This document shows, piece by piece, positions 1-13,194 of a stretch of DNA of 64,000 nt (the first letter of the stretch is position 1; every line of letters begins with the position of its first letter). The position numbers and the translations under genes were made by a program. Source of the DNA: Daucus carota subsp. sativus. Its lineage: Eukaryota; Streptophyta; Magnoliopsida; Apiales; Apiaceae. The notes under the pieces are model-generated. The model was given only the letters and a program-made list of their open reading frames with translations, ran no database searches and was not told the origin of the DNA. The stretch is from positions 45,683,454 through 45,747,453 of the forward strand of contig NC_030389.2 in NCBI RefSeq assembly GCF_001625215.2. Direction: 5' to 3'.

Positions 1-3000
1 AATCTTTTCTAGAGCTTGTCACTGTCTTCTCAAGAATTTGTTTCAGCTCTCGATTTGAAATCTCTACTTGCCCACTCGTTTGAGGGTGATAAGGTGTCGC
101 AACTTTTTGAGTCACACCATACTTTTTCAAAAGGTCTTCAATCAGTTTATTGCAAAAGTGAGACCCTCCATCATTGATAATAGCACGAGGAACTCCGAAT
201 CTTGTGAAGACATGCTTTTGTAAGAACTTTTTCACCACTCTAGCATCATTGGTAGGACTAGCAATTGCCTCCACCCATTTTGAGACGTAATCAACTCCTA
301 CCAAGATATACTTATTTCCATAAGACGATGGAAAGGGACCCATGAAATCTATCCCCCATACATCAAATATCTCTACCTCAAGAATAGATTGTAAAGGCAT
401 TTCATTCCGTCTTGATATATTTCCTGTCCTTTGACATCTATCACAAGTGGAAACAAAATTTCTCGCGTCTTGGTACATTGAAGGCCAATAGAATCCTGAT
501 TGCCAGATTTTTGCCACTGTTTTCATGCTACTATTGTGCCCACCACACTCCAAAGCATGACAATGCTTAAGGATATTAGGAATCTCATCGTGAGGAACAC
601 ATCTTCTCATAATCCCATCAGCACATTCTTTATAGAGTAGAGGTTCTTCCCAGAAGTAATGTTTCACATCAAAAAGAAATTTCTTCTTTTGTTGATAATT
701 AAGTTCTGATGGCACGATACCTCTAACAATGTAATTGACAAAATCTGCATACCATGGTGTAGACATAGAGACAACCAAAAGTGCTTCGTCTGGAAATAGT
801 TCATTAATAGGCATATTATCATCTACCACTCCATCACCCTGGGCCAATCTTGAAAGATGATCAGCTACTAGATTTTCAGAGCCTTTCTTGTCTCGAATTT
901 CAAGATCAAATTCTTGGAGTAAAAGTATCCAACGGATTAGACGAGGCTTGGCATCCTTCTTTGACATCAAGTAACGGATCGCAGCATGATCCGTATAAAC
1001 AATCACTTTAGATCCCACAAGATACGATCTAAACTTGTCGAAAGCAAAAACCACAGCAAGGAGCTCTTTTTCAGTTGTAGCATAATTGACCTGTGCCTCA
1101 TCAAGTGTCTTGCTCGCATAATAAATCACATGCATGCGCTTGTCCTTCTTCTGTCCCAAAACAGCACCAACAGCATAGTCACTAGCATCACACATAAGTT
1201 CAAAAGGTAAGCTCCAATCAGGGGCTGACATTATCGGTGCAGAAGTAAGCTCCTTTTTCAACCTGTTGAAAGCCACAAGACAACTCTCATCAAAATCAAA
1301 TATGCTATCTTTTTCAAGTAAATTACAGAGAGGGCGAGAAATTTTAGAAAAATCCTTGATAAAACGACGGTAGAAACCGGCATGTCCAAGAAAACTTCTA
1401 ATCCCCTTCACAGAAGAAGGTGGGGGTAATTTCTCAATCACTTCGATTTTGGCCCTGTCCACCTCAATGCCCTTACTAGAAATCTTGTGCCCAAGCACAA
1501 TGCCTTCTTTCACCATAAAGTGACACTTCTCCCAATTAAGAACAAGGTTAGTTTCTGCACATCTCTGCAACACTTGAGAAAGATTAGTCAAACAAGTATC
1601 AAAGGAAGAACCATATACAGTGAAGTCATCCATGAAGACTTCCATGGTTTTTCCTATAAAATCAGAGAAAATAGCCGTCATAAGTCGTTGAAACGTAGAC
1701 GGGCCATTACACAAACCAAAGGGTAGCCTACGATAAGCAAATGTGCCATACGGACAAGTAAAGGTTGTCTTTTCTTGGTCCTCAGGAGCAATAGGAATCT
1801 GAAAATATCCTGAGAAACCATCTAGGAAATTATAATACTCATTACCCGCAAGTCTTTCTAACATCTGATCAATAAATGGGAGGGGAAAGTGATCCTTGCG
1901 AGTAGCATTATTTAATTTCCTATAATCAATACAAACTCTCCAACCTGTTACAGTTCTTGTGGGAATTAATTCATTCTTTTCATTTTTCACAACAGTCATC
2001 CCACCCTTCTTAGGCACAACATGAATAGGACTAACCCATTTACTATGTGGAACAGAGTATATAATACCCGCATCTAACAGCTTAGTTATCTCTTTTTTAA
2101 CCACATCTTGCAAGTTAGGATTTAACCTTCTTTGTCCTTCAATCACTGGTTTATGATTATCTTCTAAATCAATCCTATGCATGCAAAGAGCGGGGCTAAT
2201 TCCCTTGATATCCTCAATTGTCCAACCTATTGATGATTTATATTTTTTAAGCACTTTTAACAATTTTTCAAGTTCATCATCATCAAGTAAAGAAGATACG
2301 ACCACAGGATATGTCTCATTATCACCAAGAAAAGCATATTTTAGATTAGAAGGAAGAGGTTTGAGTTCTACCTGAGGTGCCTCTGATATTGAAAATGCCA
2401 TCTCAATCATTGGCATACCTGATTTTTGCATCTCTAATGCAAGTTTGTCCTCACCTTCTTTGTCAGTTGGAGTTTGTACTTGGTCCTCCAAGTCTACATC
2501 ACCATTTTTCACAATCTCATCAACTATGTCAACATTGAAACATGTAGCGTCAATTGAAGGCATCTTCAGTGCTTTGTTGAGATCGAACTCAACCTTTTCA
2601 TCACCAACATTCAATGTGAGTTTCCCAGCTTTGACATCGATCGTGGTTCCAGCAGTAGCCAAAAAGGGCCTTCCCAAGATTATGGGCATCTCCACATCTT
2701 CATCCATATCCAACACCACAAAATCACAAGGAATAAAGAATTTATCGACCTTGACAAGTACATCTTCTATGACTCCCAAAGGATGCTTGATTGTACGATC
2801 TGCCAACTGAAGTGAGATTCTTGTCTTCTTGAGCTCTCCAAGACCAAGCCTCTTGCAAATGGAGTATGGCATCAAACTTACACTAGCCCCCAAATCACAT
2901 AAGGCTTTAATATTCTCCATCTTTCCAATAGTGCATGGCAAAGAGAAGCTTCCGGGATCTTTTAACTTTTGCGGAATTGATTTTTGAATGACTGCACTAC

Positions 3001-4798
3001 ACTCCGCATTGAGAGTAATGGTTTCCACATCTTCAAGTTTCCGCTTTCTAGACAACATCTCCTTCAAAAATTTGGCATATAATGGCATTTGTGCCAAGGC
3101 ATCAGCAAAAGGAATATTTATATGCAATTGCCGAAAGGTTTGCAAGAATTTTTCATATTGTTTCTCCAACTTCTTGTTATGCAGCCTTTGTGGGAAAGGG
3201 ATTGGAGGAACATATGGTTTCACTGGTACCTTTGGTGCAATTTCATCTTCTTCCTGCTCATCATTTTCCTTTTCTGAAACTTCAACCTCAGATTCAACTA
3301 GCTCGTCTTTCTTTGAAGGGGCCTTCTCATTACGTTTGACAGCCTCGACTTCGGGCAATTCTCTTCCATTCCTCAAAGTGATAGCCTTGCATTGCTCATT
3401 ACCCTTCAAATCTGGTTGACTAGGTAGAGATCCTTGCTCACGAACACCAACCTTATTAGCAATTTGCCCAATTTGAACTTCCAACATCTTTTGTGATGAA
3501 GCCATCTGATCAAGCCTTGACTCCACTTTTTCAAATTTGGTCTCCATATTGGCAAAAGCTCCAGTCGTCCCTTGTATCATCTTACTGAGTGCAATTTCCC
3601 AATCAGCAGGTTCTTTCTTGTCCTTTGGTGGAGGTTGAAACTGTTGTTGATTTGGATACTGCTGACGTGGTTGGAAACCGGGAGGTTGCTGCTTCTGTGC
3701 TGCATATGATGGATTAACAGCATGATTGTTGTTGTAAGAAAGATTGTTGTTGGGCCTCTGATTCGGATTGTAATAAGAATTATTCTGAACAGGCCATGAT
3801 TGTCTTCCTTGGATGAAAGCTGCTTCCTCTGGAAATTGTTGTGCATGTAAGTACTGATCAGTACCAGGATCATTATACCCTTCCATTGGAGTAGAAATAG
3901 CATTGACATTTGCCCTTTGTCCACGAACTTCTTGAGTAAGAGCATCCAATTTCAGAGTGAGCAAGTTCATCATCTCAGTGTCTTGTGCTGATTTCACTGA
4001 GCTTGTACCACTAGGTGCCCAAGCATAGTTATTTGAGGCCAATTCCTCGAGAAGTGCCTTAGCTTGAGTAACAGGTGCTTTTTTAAAATTTCCTCCAGCT
4101 GCAACATCCAAACTCAGCCGAATATCAGAATTTAGAGCTCCATAGAAAGTACTCAGAACCATCCACTCTTCGTAACCATGATGTGGACATTTTCTCAACA
4201 ATGCCTTATATCTCTCCCATGCTTGATACAAGCCTTCACCTGGTTGTGCTTTGAAAGTAAGAATAATTGCTCTCATTTGCTGAGTCTTGTCAGAAGGATA
4301 ATATTTGGATAAGAACTCAGTAGAAAGATTATCCCAAGTAGCTAGAGTAGCATCTGAAAGCTGTTGAAACCATTCCAGAGCTTTTCCCTTTATAGAATAA
4401 GGGAACATGTGAAGACGAATTTGATCAGCAGTAACCCCATTGATTCTGAAAGAACCACACATTTGCACGAAGCGCTCGAGATGTCGGTGTGGATCCTCTC
4501 TCTCAATGTCTCCTTCAAAAGCTGAATTGCTCACTATCTGAATAAGACTCGGATTAATGTTATATTGAGTTGCACCAATCGCAGGAGTCTTGTACATGCA
4601 ATTAGCAGGATTAGGAGTCTCATGATCCTGAATGGATGACTCATTAGGAACAATAACATGGAGATTTTCGTTTGCATTATTGTTATCAGTCATCTTGGCC
4701 TCCTCTTTCTTTTTCCTTGCTTCTTGCCTTCTAACTCGAAAAGTGCGCTCGATTTCTGGATCTGGTTCGAAATTTCCAACACTTTTCGATCTACGCAT
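1..4798 (-). CDS. Gag-pol polyprotein of the Athila-like retrotransposon (3' end outside window)
   Basis: One frame starts at the ATG at 4798 (MRRSKS...) and stays open to base 1, about 1,599 codons as read by eye. In order: a gag domain (roughly 4500-3900) with the usual WF..L / YYPS retrotransposon-gag pattern; a Q/N/P-rich linker without a zinc knuckle; aspartic protease with DLGAS at 2882-2896 in place of the usual DTG or DSG; RT with its catalytic FMDD at 1625-1636; RNase H ([17 protein letters not shown]) around 1180-970; the integrase HHCC finger around 590-430; and the integrase DDE core (GIDFMG, NDGGSH, GQVE) between about 350 and 60. All catalytic motifs appear intact. No stop or frameshift was seen, so this copy could be young. 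Its expression and mobility cannot be judged here. Confidence 0.88.
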   Translation of the reverse strand, partial: MRRSKSVGNFEPDPEIERTFRVRRQEARKKKEEAKMTDNNNANENLHVIVPNESSIQDHETPNPANCMYKTPAIGATQYNINPSLIQIVSNSAFEGDIEREDPHRHLERFVQMCGSFRINGVTADQIRLHMFPYSIKGKALEWFQQLSDATLATWDNLSTEFLSKYYPSDKTQQMRAIILTFKAQPGEGLYQAWERYKALLRKCPHHGYEEWMVLSTFYGALNSDIRLSLDVAAGGNFKKAPVTQAKALLEELASNNYAWAPSGTSSVKSAQDTEMMNLLTLKLDALTQEVRGQRANVNAISTPMEGYNDPGTDQYLHAQQFPEEAAFIQGRQSWPVQNNSYYNPNQRPNNNLSYNNNHAVNPSYAAQKQQPPGFQPRQQYPNQQQFQPPPKDKKEPADWEIALSKMIQGTTGAFANMETKFEKVESRLDQMASSQKMLEVQIGQIANKVGVREQGSLPSQPDLKGNEQCKAITLRNGRELPEVEAVKRNEKAPSKKDELVESEVEVSEKENDEQEEDEIAPKVPVKPYVPPIPFPQRLHNKKLEKQYEKFLQTFRQLHINIPFADALAQMPLYAKFLKEMLSRKRKLEDVETITLNAECSAVIQKSIPQKLKDPGSFSLPCTIGKMENIKALCDLGASVSLMPYSICKRLGLGELKKTRISLQLADRTIKHPLGVIEDVLVKVDKFFIPCDFVVLDMDEDVEMPIILGRPFLATAGTTIDVKAGKLTLNVGDEKVEFDLNKALKMPSIDATCFNVDIVDEIVKNGDVDLEDQVQTPTDKEGEDKLALEMQKSGMPMIEMAFSISEAPQVELKPLPSNLKYAFLGDNETYPVVVSSLLDDDELEKLLKVLKKYKSSIGWTIEDIKGISPALCMHRIDLEDNHKPVIEGQRRLNPNLQDVVKKEITKLLDAGIIYSVPHSKWVSPIHVVPKKGGMTVVKNEKNELIPTRTVTGWRVCIDYRKLNNATRKDHFPLPFIDQMLERLAGNEYYNFLDGFSGYFQIPIAPEDQEKTTFTCPYGTFAYRRLPFGLCNGPSTFQRLMTAIFSDFIGKTMEVFMDDFTVYGSSFDTCLTNLSQVLQRCAETNLVLNWEKCHFMVKEGIVLGHKISSKGIEVDRAKIEVIEKLPPPSSVKGIRSFLGHAGFYRRFIKDFSKISRPLCNLLEKDSIFDFDESCLVAFNRLKKELTSAPIMSAPDWSLPFELMCDASDYAVGAVLGQKKDKRMHVIYYASKTLDEAQVNYATTEKELLAVVFAFDKFRSYLVGSKVIVYTDHAAIRYLMSKKDAKPRLIRWILLLQEFDLEIRDKKGSENLVADHLSRLAQGDGVVDDNMPINELFPDEALLVVSMSTPWYADFVNYIVRGIVPSELNYQQKKKFLFDVKHYFWEEPLLYKECADGIMRRCVPHDEIPNILKHCHALECGGHNSSMKTVAKIWQSGFYWPSMYQDARNFVSTCDRCQRTGNISRRNEMPLQSILEVEIFDVWGIDFMGPFPSSYGNKYILVGVDYVSKWVEAIASPTNDARVVKKFLQKHVFTRFGVPRAIINDGGSHFCNKLIEDLLKKYGVTQKVATPYHPQTSGQVEISNRELKQILEKTVTSSRKD

Positions 4799-4906
4799 AT
4801 ATCAGGTGTACCTGAAACGAAACACCAATGAGATAGATCTTGGAAACAAATTTAATAAAATCTAAACAATAAGAAATAATTAACCTAAACTTAATATTGC
4901 TGCCTT

Positions 4907-4923
4907 CCCCGGCAGCGGCGCCA
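4907..4923 (-). other. Primer-binding site for tRNA-Asp
   Basis: The plus strand here reads as the 3' end of plant tRNA-Asp(GUC), including the terminal CGGCGCCA, with one mismatch. On the element's own strand it is therefore the minus-strand DNA primer site. Three bases separate it from the LTR, which is the expected position. Confidence 0.85.
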
Positions 4924-4926
4924 ATT

Positions 4927-6178
4927 TGTTGCAGTGAAATTATGTAAAGTTCGTTCTCAGGGAAGGACTGAATACAATATTAAATCAAGTATATTACTCC
5001 TTTCTATTTAGAAGTTTAGAGAATAAATTGTGGTTTTTACTATCAACTAAATTAAACTAATAAAGCAATTAAAAGTGTGAATTAACGATGATAAAAAGCA
5101 ATCCAAGAATCAGGTTTCTTTGCTGGCTACAATGAATGTCAATCAATCGTGATAAACAAGTCTCCACTCTGCTAAAAACAATCCTTCTATTGATTATAAT
5201 GTTCTCTCCCAAGATACAAAATAATACCTATAACTTAATCTTGAAGTCACTCCCATGATCAATCAAAACCAACTTATAAGCTATCACGAACCAAGGATTT
5301 TCTGTTTCACAACTCGCCTAATAATCTCCCGATTAATTAATCAAGTTATGTCTGTCATATCATGTACAAGAAATATAAATCCTCTCCTGATTCATTATAA
5401 ATCCTACAGATACAATTACAGGTTCGCGACTCCTATAACTGTGTTAAGCGCTCAATGACAGATTAGCATACATAGAGAAACCACAATCTTAGATCAAACA
5501 AACATATTAAGCCAACAAATACTCCCCAATCCTCGGATTAGAGGATTAGTTACCCATAACAATTAAAGAAAACACGAATATATATATTACTGAAATCATG
5601 TCAAAAGGGTACAAGAGTAAGAAAATACAACTTGACGAAATCTCTCGAACTTGGACTGAATCCCTTCAATCTTTGCTCAAGTTATCTCCCAAAGCTTTCT
5701 CTATCTCTCAATACACTCTCTTCGATATCTAATAATAATAAAACCCTAATAATAATAATGTTTTAATGGTTTCCTCGAAAAACAATTCCGATTTCCTAAA
5801 ACAAGTTGGATTCTGAGACAAAATTCGTGGGCTGACTTTCAGGCCTGATTCTGGGCTGATCCTTTTGTCTTTAGATAGCTGGACCACTTTAAACTTGTAG
5901 ACAATTAAGATATCTTCGCGTGGGCTGTTGAATCGTCTAATTCTGACGTCCGGAACTCAAGTTATGGCCCAAACAAGATTTGCTGCGCAGGTAGCCCGTA
6001 AAATCTGAATTTTCACCTGATTAAGCCCAATTAAGCTTGATTTAATCCAACTTTAGGAATATTTATTTTCCTGCCATTAAACACTTAAAATCAATTAGTA
6101 ATAACCCGATTATTTACAAAATACTAAAATTATGGGAATAAAATCATATAAAAGCATATATAAATATATGCTCTATCA
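4927..6178 (-). repeat. 5' LTR of the Athila-like element
   Basis: On the minus strand the LTR begins TGATAGAGCATATA at 6178 and ends CACTGCAACA at 4927, giving TG...CA ends and about 1,252 bases. It is bounded by the primer-binding site on one side and by host-like sequence on the other. It contains no coding frame of note. The second LTR is outside the window, so the boundaries rest on the TG/CA ends and the PBS position. Confidence 0.75.
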
Positions 6179-6462
6179 AAACTCGGAATATATGTGTTGG
6201 AAGAATTTTAATTTAACCAACAACTACAACATAAAGAAAACAACGACCAAAATTGACAAGGAAAAACTCCACATTCCAGAAACTTAAACAATATAAAGGG
6301 ATTAGTTATCATAGATATATCAAATTTGTTTAGGTGTCGACTCCACCGAAAAGGAGGACACATTGACATTTGACACAACTGGGATCCAAAAAAAAGGAGA
6401 GATAAAAAAGTGGCACTATCTAACAGACATCAACCACTCAAGCTCAGTTAAGTGATCCAGAT
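6179..6462. other. 3' flank of the amidohydrolase gene
   Basis: A short AT-rich stretch between the LTR and the amidohydrolase stop codon. It probably carries the gene's 3' UTR. No other gene or repeat was recognised. Confidence 0.5.
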
Positions 6463-9400
6463 TCAAGAACAAAGCCAATGACCTTGAAATAGTTCAGAAG
6501 CGGTTCTACCCATGATCCACTCCAACTCATCAGGTGATAAAGGCACTTTAGAAGCAATAAGAGACACTGCTTCCTTAGATTCTTTATAACCACACTCATC
6601 CACAACAAATGGGAAGTCACTGTCCATAAAAACAGAAGAGTGTGACAATTGGATAAAAAGTAAGACTATCATATAAATATATATATTCTGCAATTTTGTG
6701 TATTCCAAGTCTGTACTAAAACCTACAAAGAAGAATAAAATTCTACCTTCCCCACATGACACGGTTAGCGCCAAAGCTTGACACTACTTTAGAAAGAACT
6801 TGAGATAGATCTTCATACGGATATGAACTTCTTGATACTCTGAACAGGGCACTGAACTTTATGTAAACCTGACAGAAAAAGTTGTGGATAAGCAGAATGA
6901 GCTGAAGCCTGCTGTAAATAGAAGTTGTGGTGATGGAGAAGTTACAAAAAAAATCGGAATGCTAAACATTTGAAACATAAAAGATAACCAAGGAAGAGAA
7001 TGTGAAGAAAATTAAGGTAATGAGAGAGAGATGATGCACATAATTAGGATTTAGGAACAAGCACATAATACAATATGAAACGCCATGTCCACAGAATCTG
7101 CACCATAGCATACATCTTGAAGCTAAAGAGAAGTTAATACTGTTGCTTTTACTTGTATGAGCACCATGACGCTTAGAAAAGTTAAATTGACCTCCCACTT
7201 GTAAGTTTTCTGTCTTAATCCTTGTCATGTTCATAATCGTACAGAGTTGAAAATTATGAACCAATGATTATTCGATAAACTAGAAGTTTATTTGTATCTT
7301 TAACAATTCCAATCGAAGATAAATTTTTATCCTCTATAATAACCATTTCTTCACCCTGTTCTACTTCTACATCCAGTTGTACTAAAAAGCCAAAATTTCG
7401 TGTGAGCTTTTGTTTACCTCCTTTCTCTCAACCCCATTTTCAACTTTCAAAATTAAAGAAAAGAGACACCTTACTACTTGAGGATCAGATTTTTTTTTAT
7501 TAGATAAACTACTTTGCCAGTCTCAAAGGCATAAGAATCAATTTAATATGGTTATGACTATGTTGGAATTACGATTCAAAATTGTAAGTGAAATATTAAT
7601 TAGTTGATTTTGTTTTAATGTTGATTGATTATAAGAATATTTGTAATTGATTAGGCTATTTATGTGATAATAATAATGCAAGTTTGATTTGTATGAGCTC
7701 TATATAAAGAGTATTGGAATGAATAAAATTATAAGTTCCCACTGAATAATATCATATCTCCCTTCTTGTACTAAAAAATCAATATGGTATCAGAGCCTCA
7801 ATGATCTCATAGGATTTGTGATACAAGTGCATAACCATGACTTCCGATATAAGATGCTCAAGTTTGTAGAGATTGAATCGGGGGGAGAGATGCAACCTCT
7901 TGGAGATGATCTGCCACTACAAAAATTGAGAATTTTGGAGATCAACCAGTAGAAGTACATAGGGAACAAAATGAAGGAGGGTCAAGAGGTCCCGATAATG
8001 GTGGGCACCAAATACACGGGTGTCATGTTGATGAGAAAAAGATCATGGCACATGTAGCCATGGGAATTATTGTTTTAATGTTGTAGGTGAACATTTCACC
8101 TTGGAGAGAAGTGTTCTAAAAAAATTTATATTAAAGTTATTAGGAAGTGTAATAAAACAATGATATTTGGTTAGAAGTGCACCATATTTTATGTGTTTCT
8201 AGAGAGAAGGGCTCCAATAATGGGAAGTTGGTGAGAAGTGTATCAACAAATTTGGTCTGAGAAAAGCACTGGAAGTACGATTACGAAGAGAAGGGCTCTA
8301 AGGATGATGATGGGAAGTACATCGTCGATTTGAAATCACTAAATATATTTTACAATTTCGAATCAAGAGGAAGTGTGGTAATCATGATTCAAAATTGTAA
8401 CTGAAATATTAGTTAGTTGATTTTGATTTAATGTTGATTGATTATAGGAATATTTGTAATTTCATAGGTTATTTATGTGGCTCTAATCAGATTGTTTGAT
8501 TTGTTTTTCATTTAAATACCTTAGCAGGTCCCACCACATCAACACATTGACCTTCTCAACAAAGTACTTCATCTCCTTCCTCTTAAACCATGTCAAAAAT
8601 TACACCTTTTATTCATGCGGCCCCATCTAGTTTCTTTATTTTTTTATGTTGTGATGTTTTGTTCACCGACTGAGTCATCTTTCTCTTCTTTATTAATTGT
8701 ATATATAAAACCATACCGGTCCGATTTCACGAACTCATAAAAATCTCTTTTTATATCGATTAAAAATTATTCAGCCTCCATGAACAATAAAATTGCTCTC
8801 CTTTAACGTAAATTGTATTGATAAAACCCAAAATTCATGTGAATTTGATCGAAATTATTTATTCTCCTCGAAGAAAAAGTAAACCATTCCTACAAATTGC
8901 ATCAATTGTTAATGGAGGATTTTGGTTAACAAGATTTTGATGGTTTCAGGGATTTAGGCACTGTTTGGCATTGTTGTTGCAGACAACAACAGTTTTTACT
9001 GAAAAACGGGTGAAAAATTGTTTGGTAAATCTAAAAGCAGTTTTTCAAAACAACAGCTTTTAGATGCTTTTAGGAAAAACATGTCCTCCCTATACTTTTT
9101 GGGGAAAAAAATCCGTTTTTCAGTTTTTGCGAGAAGCTGTAATAGATTTTACTATCAAACCTCACCAAAAACAATATTTTTTATATTATAACTCAAAATA
9201 TGCAAATGCCAAAAAGATTACCAAACAGGTATTGATTTCTACAACGATACTTTTTTTTACCAACACTTTTTGACAATTTTGAACATCACTCCCAAACAAA
9301 CCCTTAGAGATTATCTTCGAGTTGTGATATCTTCCGGATTTGAAGGATGTCATTTGGAGATATTTTCTGTAATTGGTGATTCTTTCCTCATTTCAGAGAG

Positions 9401-11991
9401 AGGATAATTACTTGTGGCCAAGTAATTAATCTTTAATCTGGATTAATAAATAAAGATTAGGAAAATTATTAGAAAAAATAGGTTATGCCAAAATATGGCA
9501 TAAAAGTATACGCGCTCAAGGTTTCGACTTGGGTTGTTACACATGGAGACAGGACATCAAAACTAACTCTTGGTAACTCAACCTTGAGCATGTATATTGG
9601 TAGACGTATACGTGGATAGGGAGACTAGTGCTTGCCCTCGAACTTCTAAGTGCACCATAACAAACTTAAGATATTTTGGGCGGATGCAATTACCCAAGTT
9701 TGTTGCACTTTGGGCTAGTAAAACTGTCTTAATTTCAATATGCATTTGGCATTTCACTTGATTTTCATTCGAACTTGACATTTGACATGGTATTAACATT
9801 CACCACACATATTTGCTTGCATATATAAACTCATAATGCAAGCACAAAAATATATCATGTAAAATTAAATAATTGCAGAATGCTGCTTGAAGAAATTGCA
9901 GCATTCTGCTTCTCTTTTACCTGCGGGAATTCTGATAGCTTTAACAGCTCTGAAAAGGTTGTAGTGTCTCCATCATTTCTGAGAGATGACGGGCATCACT
10001 CCAGGTCAGTACAATCCGTTAAAAGATAAAGCCTTTCATAGTTTGTCATAGAAATTTAAGAACTGGGAAGCTTACAGAGGAGGTTTGCAGAAAGCCAAAT
10101 GATCAAGCAGAACCACTGTAGAAGGAAATTCTGTACACAATTCCTTAATTTCTGATAAATGCAAATCAAGACCCTGAAAGCTTCTTATCAGTAATAAGAT
10201 AGGAATCCATATAATACAGTAAACAATAACGATTCAGAAGTAAGGCACTAGAGATCAAACAAATGTTTAGTGTCCTCGTCAAGTTCAATAAAAAGATTTA
10301 CCTTCATGCACATAATACCTACTGGTGTACCAAGCTCTCCAGCTTTGGAAAACATTGATTTACCAATTTGATTTGTCATCTGCAAATATAATTTAACAGA
10401 TTCAAGCGTGATGAAACAAACATCTTGTTGAAAAACACCACATTGTCATTAATATTTATTGCTGAAACAATTGTGTCTTCCTATCTTGGAACTAGTAGCA
10501 GAGACTTAAAGTATTAATGATAAGTTCTCTTTTTTGGTCAGACATTACCAAGGAATTAATCGGGTTTATTAGCACACTAATTAATAATTAGTGTTGCCCC
10601 TCGGGAAAATTAGAGGTTCAGGACCATATATGCTATGCTGTTTGCATGAAATATTTATACAACAAAAAGGCCACACCTTTTGACCAGACGGCCACAAATA
10701 CGGATTAAATCGAACAGCACGATAACCGTCCTGGCACGAAGGAAATTAGTTGTCAGTAACGATTCTTGTGTCGAAGTTCAGGCACCATTTATGCAAACAA
10801 ACCTTTGTTATGAGATGTTCCAGTTGCTGGACCCCGCCTCCATCTTCCTCTGGATTTGCAAGGCAGCAGCCTATAAATTTGGATGGGTATTTCCTCAGCA
10901 CACTGCCAATTGGGTCAAGTTGGCAGAATTGGAAGGTATAAAATAAATTTCATCTTCATTACAAGCAAAGTACTAATTTCAATTACGAATCAGATGGAAA
11001 AAATTCAAACACTGATTTTAACTGGATTGCCTGTAAGATGCGGGTAAGGATTCTAGCAATTGAATGTTTCTCTAAATTTGTCTTACTTATCTCTCTGCAA
11101 AATATGTACCCCGGTTGAATCATTGAGTTAAAATATCGGGGCATTCCTTGAGGAAATAACAGGTCATATATGGAGTGGGTGCCTAAAATACTGTCTCGCG
11201 GAAATGACTCACAGCAATATGTTGGTGGGCGTTGAATTAATTAACTTGGATGTTATATATGAATAATAGTATACATATCTAATATTGGGTAACACTTTAG
11301 TAAAAATTGGATGAGTTGAGGACTGGCAAATTTGAAAAGACTAAGGCTACATGTAGTTACCTTGTGACAAAGGAATGATCAGATTTATGGTTAATTGGCT
11401 GCACAATCATGGCACCATCAACTCCTGCTTCAGCCATGCACTGGTTAGGTGAAAATTGTTAAAAGTTAAAAACACAAAACAATTCTACAGTAACAAAATA
11501 ACTCAATTGTGTGAATGCTACATATACACAGGAGCAAGTGAGAAGAATGTGAATAAGGCAAGTAAAGGTACATAAAGCAAGAAATCAAGATCAGCAGGCA
11601 TAGGAGGTTCATTGCCAGGAAAGTATGGATACTTGTCCGCTGCCTGCGAGAGAGATAAAGAAAGAAAAAGTTTATTATACCATGAAAAAGAGCATAAGAT
11701 TCATTGAGGCACAAATAAACACTACTTGCATCATCATCATCATCATTATTATTATTGAGTATTTACTTGTTGAGAAGAAGCCCATATATGTAGATGCGAA
11801 TCGATGATTTTGTTTTTGATGGATGAAGTGGTGGAGTAGCTCTCCATTCTTTTAGGTGCGCCTGCAAGATTTTGCTTTCTCCGTTTATCAATTTGAGTTG
11901 ATGATAGAATCCCTAAAGCTTCACCACCGAGATTACAACCACAAAAAGCAGTAGTAAATGAAGATGAATAATTGCCAACCCCACTCGCCAT
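6463..11991 (-). CDS. Amidohydrolase family protein (amidohydrolase_2 type), ten exons
   Basis: Exons, minus strand: 11991-11767, 11643-11572, 11440-11361, 10902-10803, 10730-10677, 10379-10302, 10173-10076, 9978-9921, 6868-6747, 6619-6463. All introns are GT-AG and the phases close to one frame of about 347 residues. The start is the ATG at 11991. Residues 1-58 are Ser/Thr-rich with few acids, like a plastid transit peptide (inference). Metal-ligand motifs of the TIM-barrel amidohydrolases are visible: DSHLHIW (His66, His68), LLDHLAF (His228) and WGSDFPF (Asp297), with YRAVRFNPYLWPSG between. The family hydrolyses lactone, amide or ring substrates or decarboxylates them; the substrate of the plant protein is not known to me. 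Intron 8 is about 3 kb and carries transposon insertions. The gene is divergent from DCI1. Confidence 0.88.
7561..8500 (+). mobile_element. Small non-autonomous LTR retrotransposon (TRIM-like), in intron 8 of the amidohydrolase gene
   Basis: A 221-base 5' LTR (7561-7781, TGTTGGAA...AAATCA) is followed three bases later by TGGTATCAGAGC (7785-7796), the initiator-Met tRNA primer site typical of Copia-type elements. The interior of about 590 bases has no retroviral domain, only GAGAAGTG-rich degenerate repeats. A purine tract (AAGAGGAAG) then precedes a second LTR beginning at 8374. That LTR matches the first for about 100 bases and then diverges, so it is truncated or decayed and the right end is approximate. 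It lies opposite to the host gene's strand and would have to be spliced out with intron 8. Confidence 0.8.
8949..9305. mobile_element. Possible degenerate MITE with GTTTGG-type ends
   Basis: The left edge reads TAGGCACTGTTTGGCA. The right edge, reversed, reads TAAGGGTTTGTTTGGGA. The interior is T- and A-rich with an ACAACAACAG hairpin-like start. No clean target-site duplication could be matched, so the class is uncertain. Confidence 0.4.
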
Positions 11992-12083
11992 TTGTACCAA
12001 CCTTAATCCCAGCCCTATCTATCTATAGTATCTTTCAACACTACCGGCAAATAACCCCGCAAGCACACACATATATAATTAAA

Positions 12084-12283
12084 GGAAAATGCTAGGAACC
12101 CAAAAAAATTGTCCCAAATTTTTTTCCCAAATGAGGTGTCTAATCCTGATTGGTTGCATTTACTCTCAAAATAATGAGGCCCCCTTTAGATTCATTCATC
12201 ATCCAATCATAACTCTCCACTTGTTTGCCACATTATTTGGTAACAATTTTTGGGAAAAATTTTTGGGGTACCTAGCATTGCTC
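12084..12283 (-). mobile_element. Mutator-type MITE, copy 1
   Basis: About 200 bases with terminal inverted repeats: GGAAAATGCTAGG at the left and, reversed, GAGCAATGCTAGGTACCCC at the right. The interior matches the reverse complement of copies at 13195 and 32008 (the GTGGCAAACAAGTGG and GTCTCATTAT-like core). Those copies show perfect 9-base target duplications. Here the flanks are AT-rich and the duplication is not clear. Confidence 0.75.
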
Positions 12284-13185
12284 TATATATTAAATTTCAT
12301 ATAGCCTTACAAAAAAAAATAATAAAATAAATTCATATAGTAAATAAGTCTTTTATTAAATTAATTCTTATTAACTAATTAATATATATTCTATATAGAA
12401 TTTTAATTTTATTATTAATAAAGAGTATAAATTTTTAAAAAAATATATTATTACAAAAGATAAATTTTTGATGCCAACTAAATTAATAAAAATAATTTTA
12501 TTTATTATATCAAAAAACCTAAAATGACTTCAAAACTTTACATTATGCAAAATAAAACAAACGTCAGCTTATATTCTTACGCATAAAAGATTGTATTATA
12601 AAAAGTGTGTACCATTTTGATACTTAGATATATAAGATATAAATTTTTAACCATCAAAAAATATATAAGAAAGAATAATATAAAGGAATGTAAATTAAGT
12701 TTTAGTGCATGATCTTCAAAAAAGAAAAAACGAAAGTTACAGTGCATGAGAATTTGAGTAAAAGTGATTGAGAATGAAAAACAAAATTTAAGGGTTAAGA
12801 AATAAGAAAATTAGGGAAATAACGATCAAACAAAAACGATGTTGCAGCAATTAGGACTCTTGCAAATAAAGGTGCTCAAATGTTGCATTTTCTCTAAAAT
12901 CGCAATCACATTTGACAAAAGTGTGGGATATTTTAGTTACATACTTACATCTATTTATATGGATAAGAATTCTTAATATTGTTATTAATTTTTATTTTGT
13001 CGTAAACGTGAAATAATAATAAAACGTGAGTTCGTGTCATGTTTTGCGCAAAACAAAACTTCAAATGAAGTTCAAGACATAATTTATATTTCATTTTCAA
13101 AGGAGAAAGAGAATGCAATTAAGTTGGATTTTACATTTATCATCATGTTCCTTCCCAAACTCCTGCTTTGAACTCTCAGAACACT
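12284..13185. other. AT-rich intergenic DNA
   Basis: Very AT-rich, with no open frame of substance, no recognised repeat end and no RNA gene seen. It lies in the divergent region between the amidohydrolase and DCI1 genes. Confidence 0.5.
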
Positions 13186-13194
13186 TAATCTTAT

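Larger units (their letters stand above)
1..6178 (-). mobile_element. Ty3/Gypsy LTR retrotransposon, Athila-like, partial (left end outside window)
   Basis: Read on the minus strand, the order is 5' LTR (4927-6178), tRNA-Asp primer site, then gag, protease, reverse transcriptase, RNase H and integrase down to base 1. The 3' part and 3' LTR lie beyond the window. Protease-RT-RH-IN order identifies Ty3/Gypsy. The tRNA-Asp primer site, the lack of a CCHC knuckle in gag, a DLGAS protease motif and FMDD in RT fit the Athila-type non-chromovirus group; this lineage call is from family knowledge, not a tree. The element sits about 285 bases downstream of the amidohydrolase stop codon. The candidate target-site copy next to the LTR is the five bases from 6179; its partner is not visible. 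Confidence 0.9.

Noticed and set aside
3577..3945. Minus-strand 122-codon frame in the Athila-like gag linker
   Set aside because: It is out of frame with the long polyprotein, which carries the recognisable domains.
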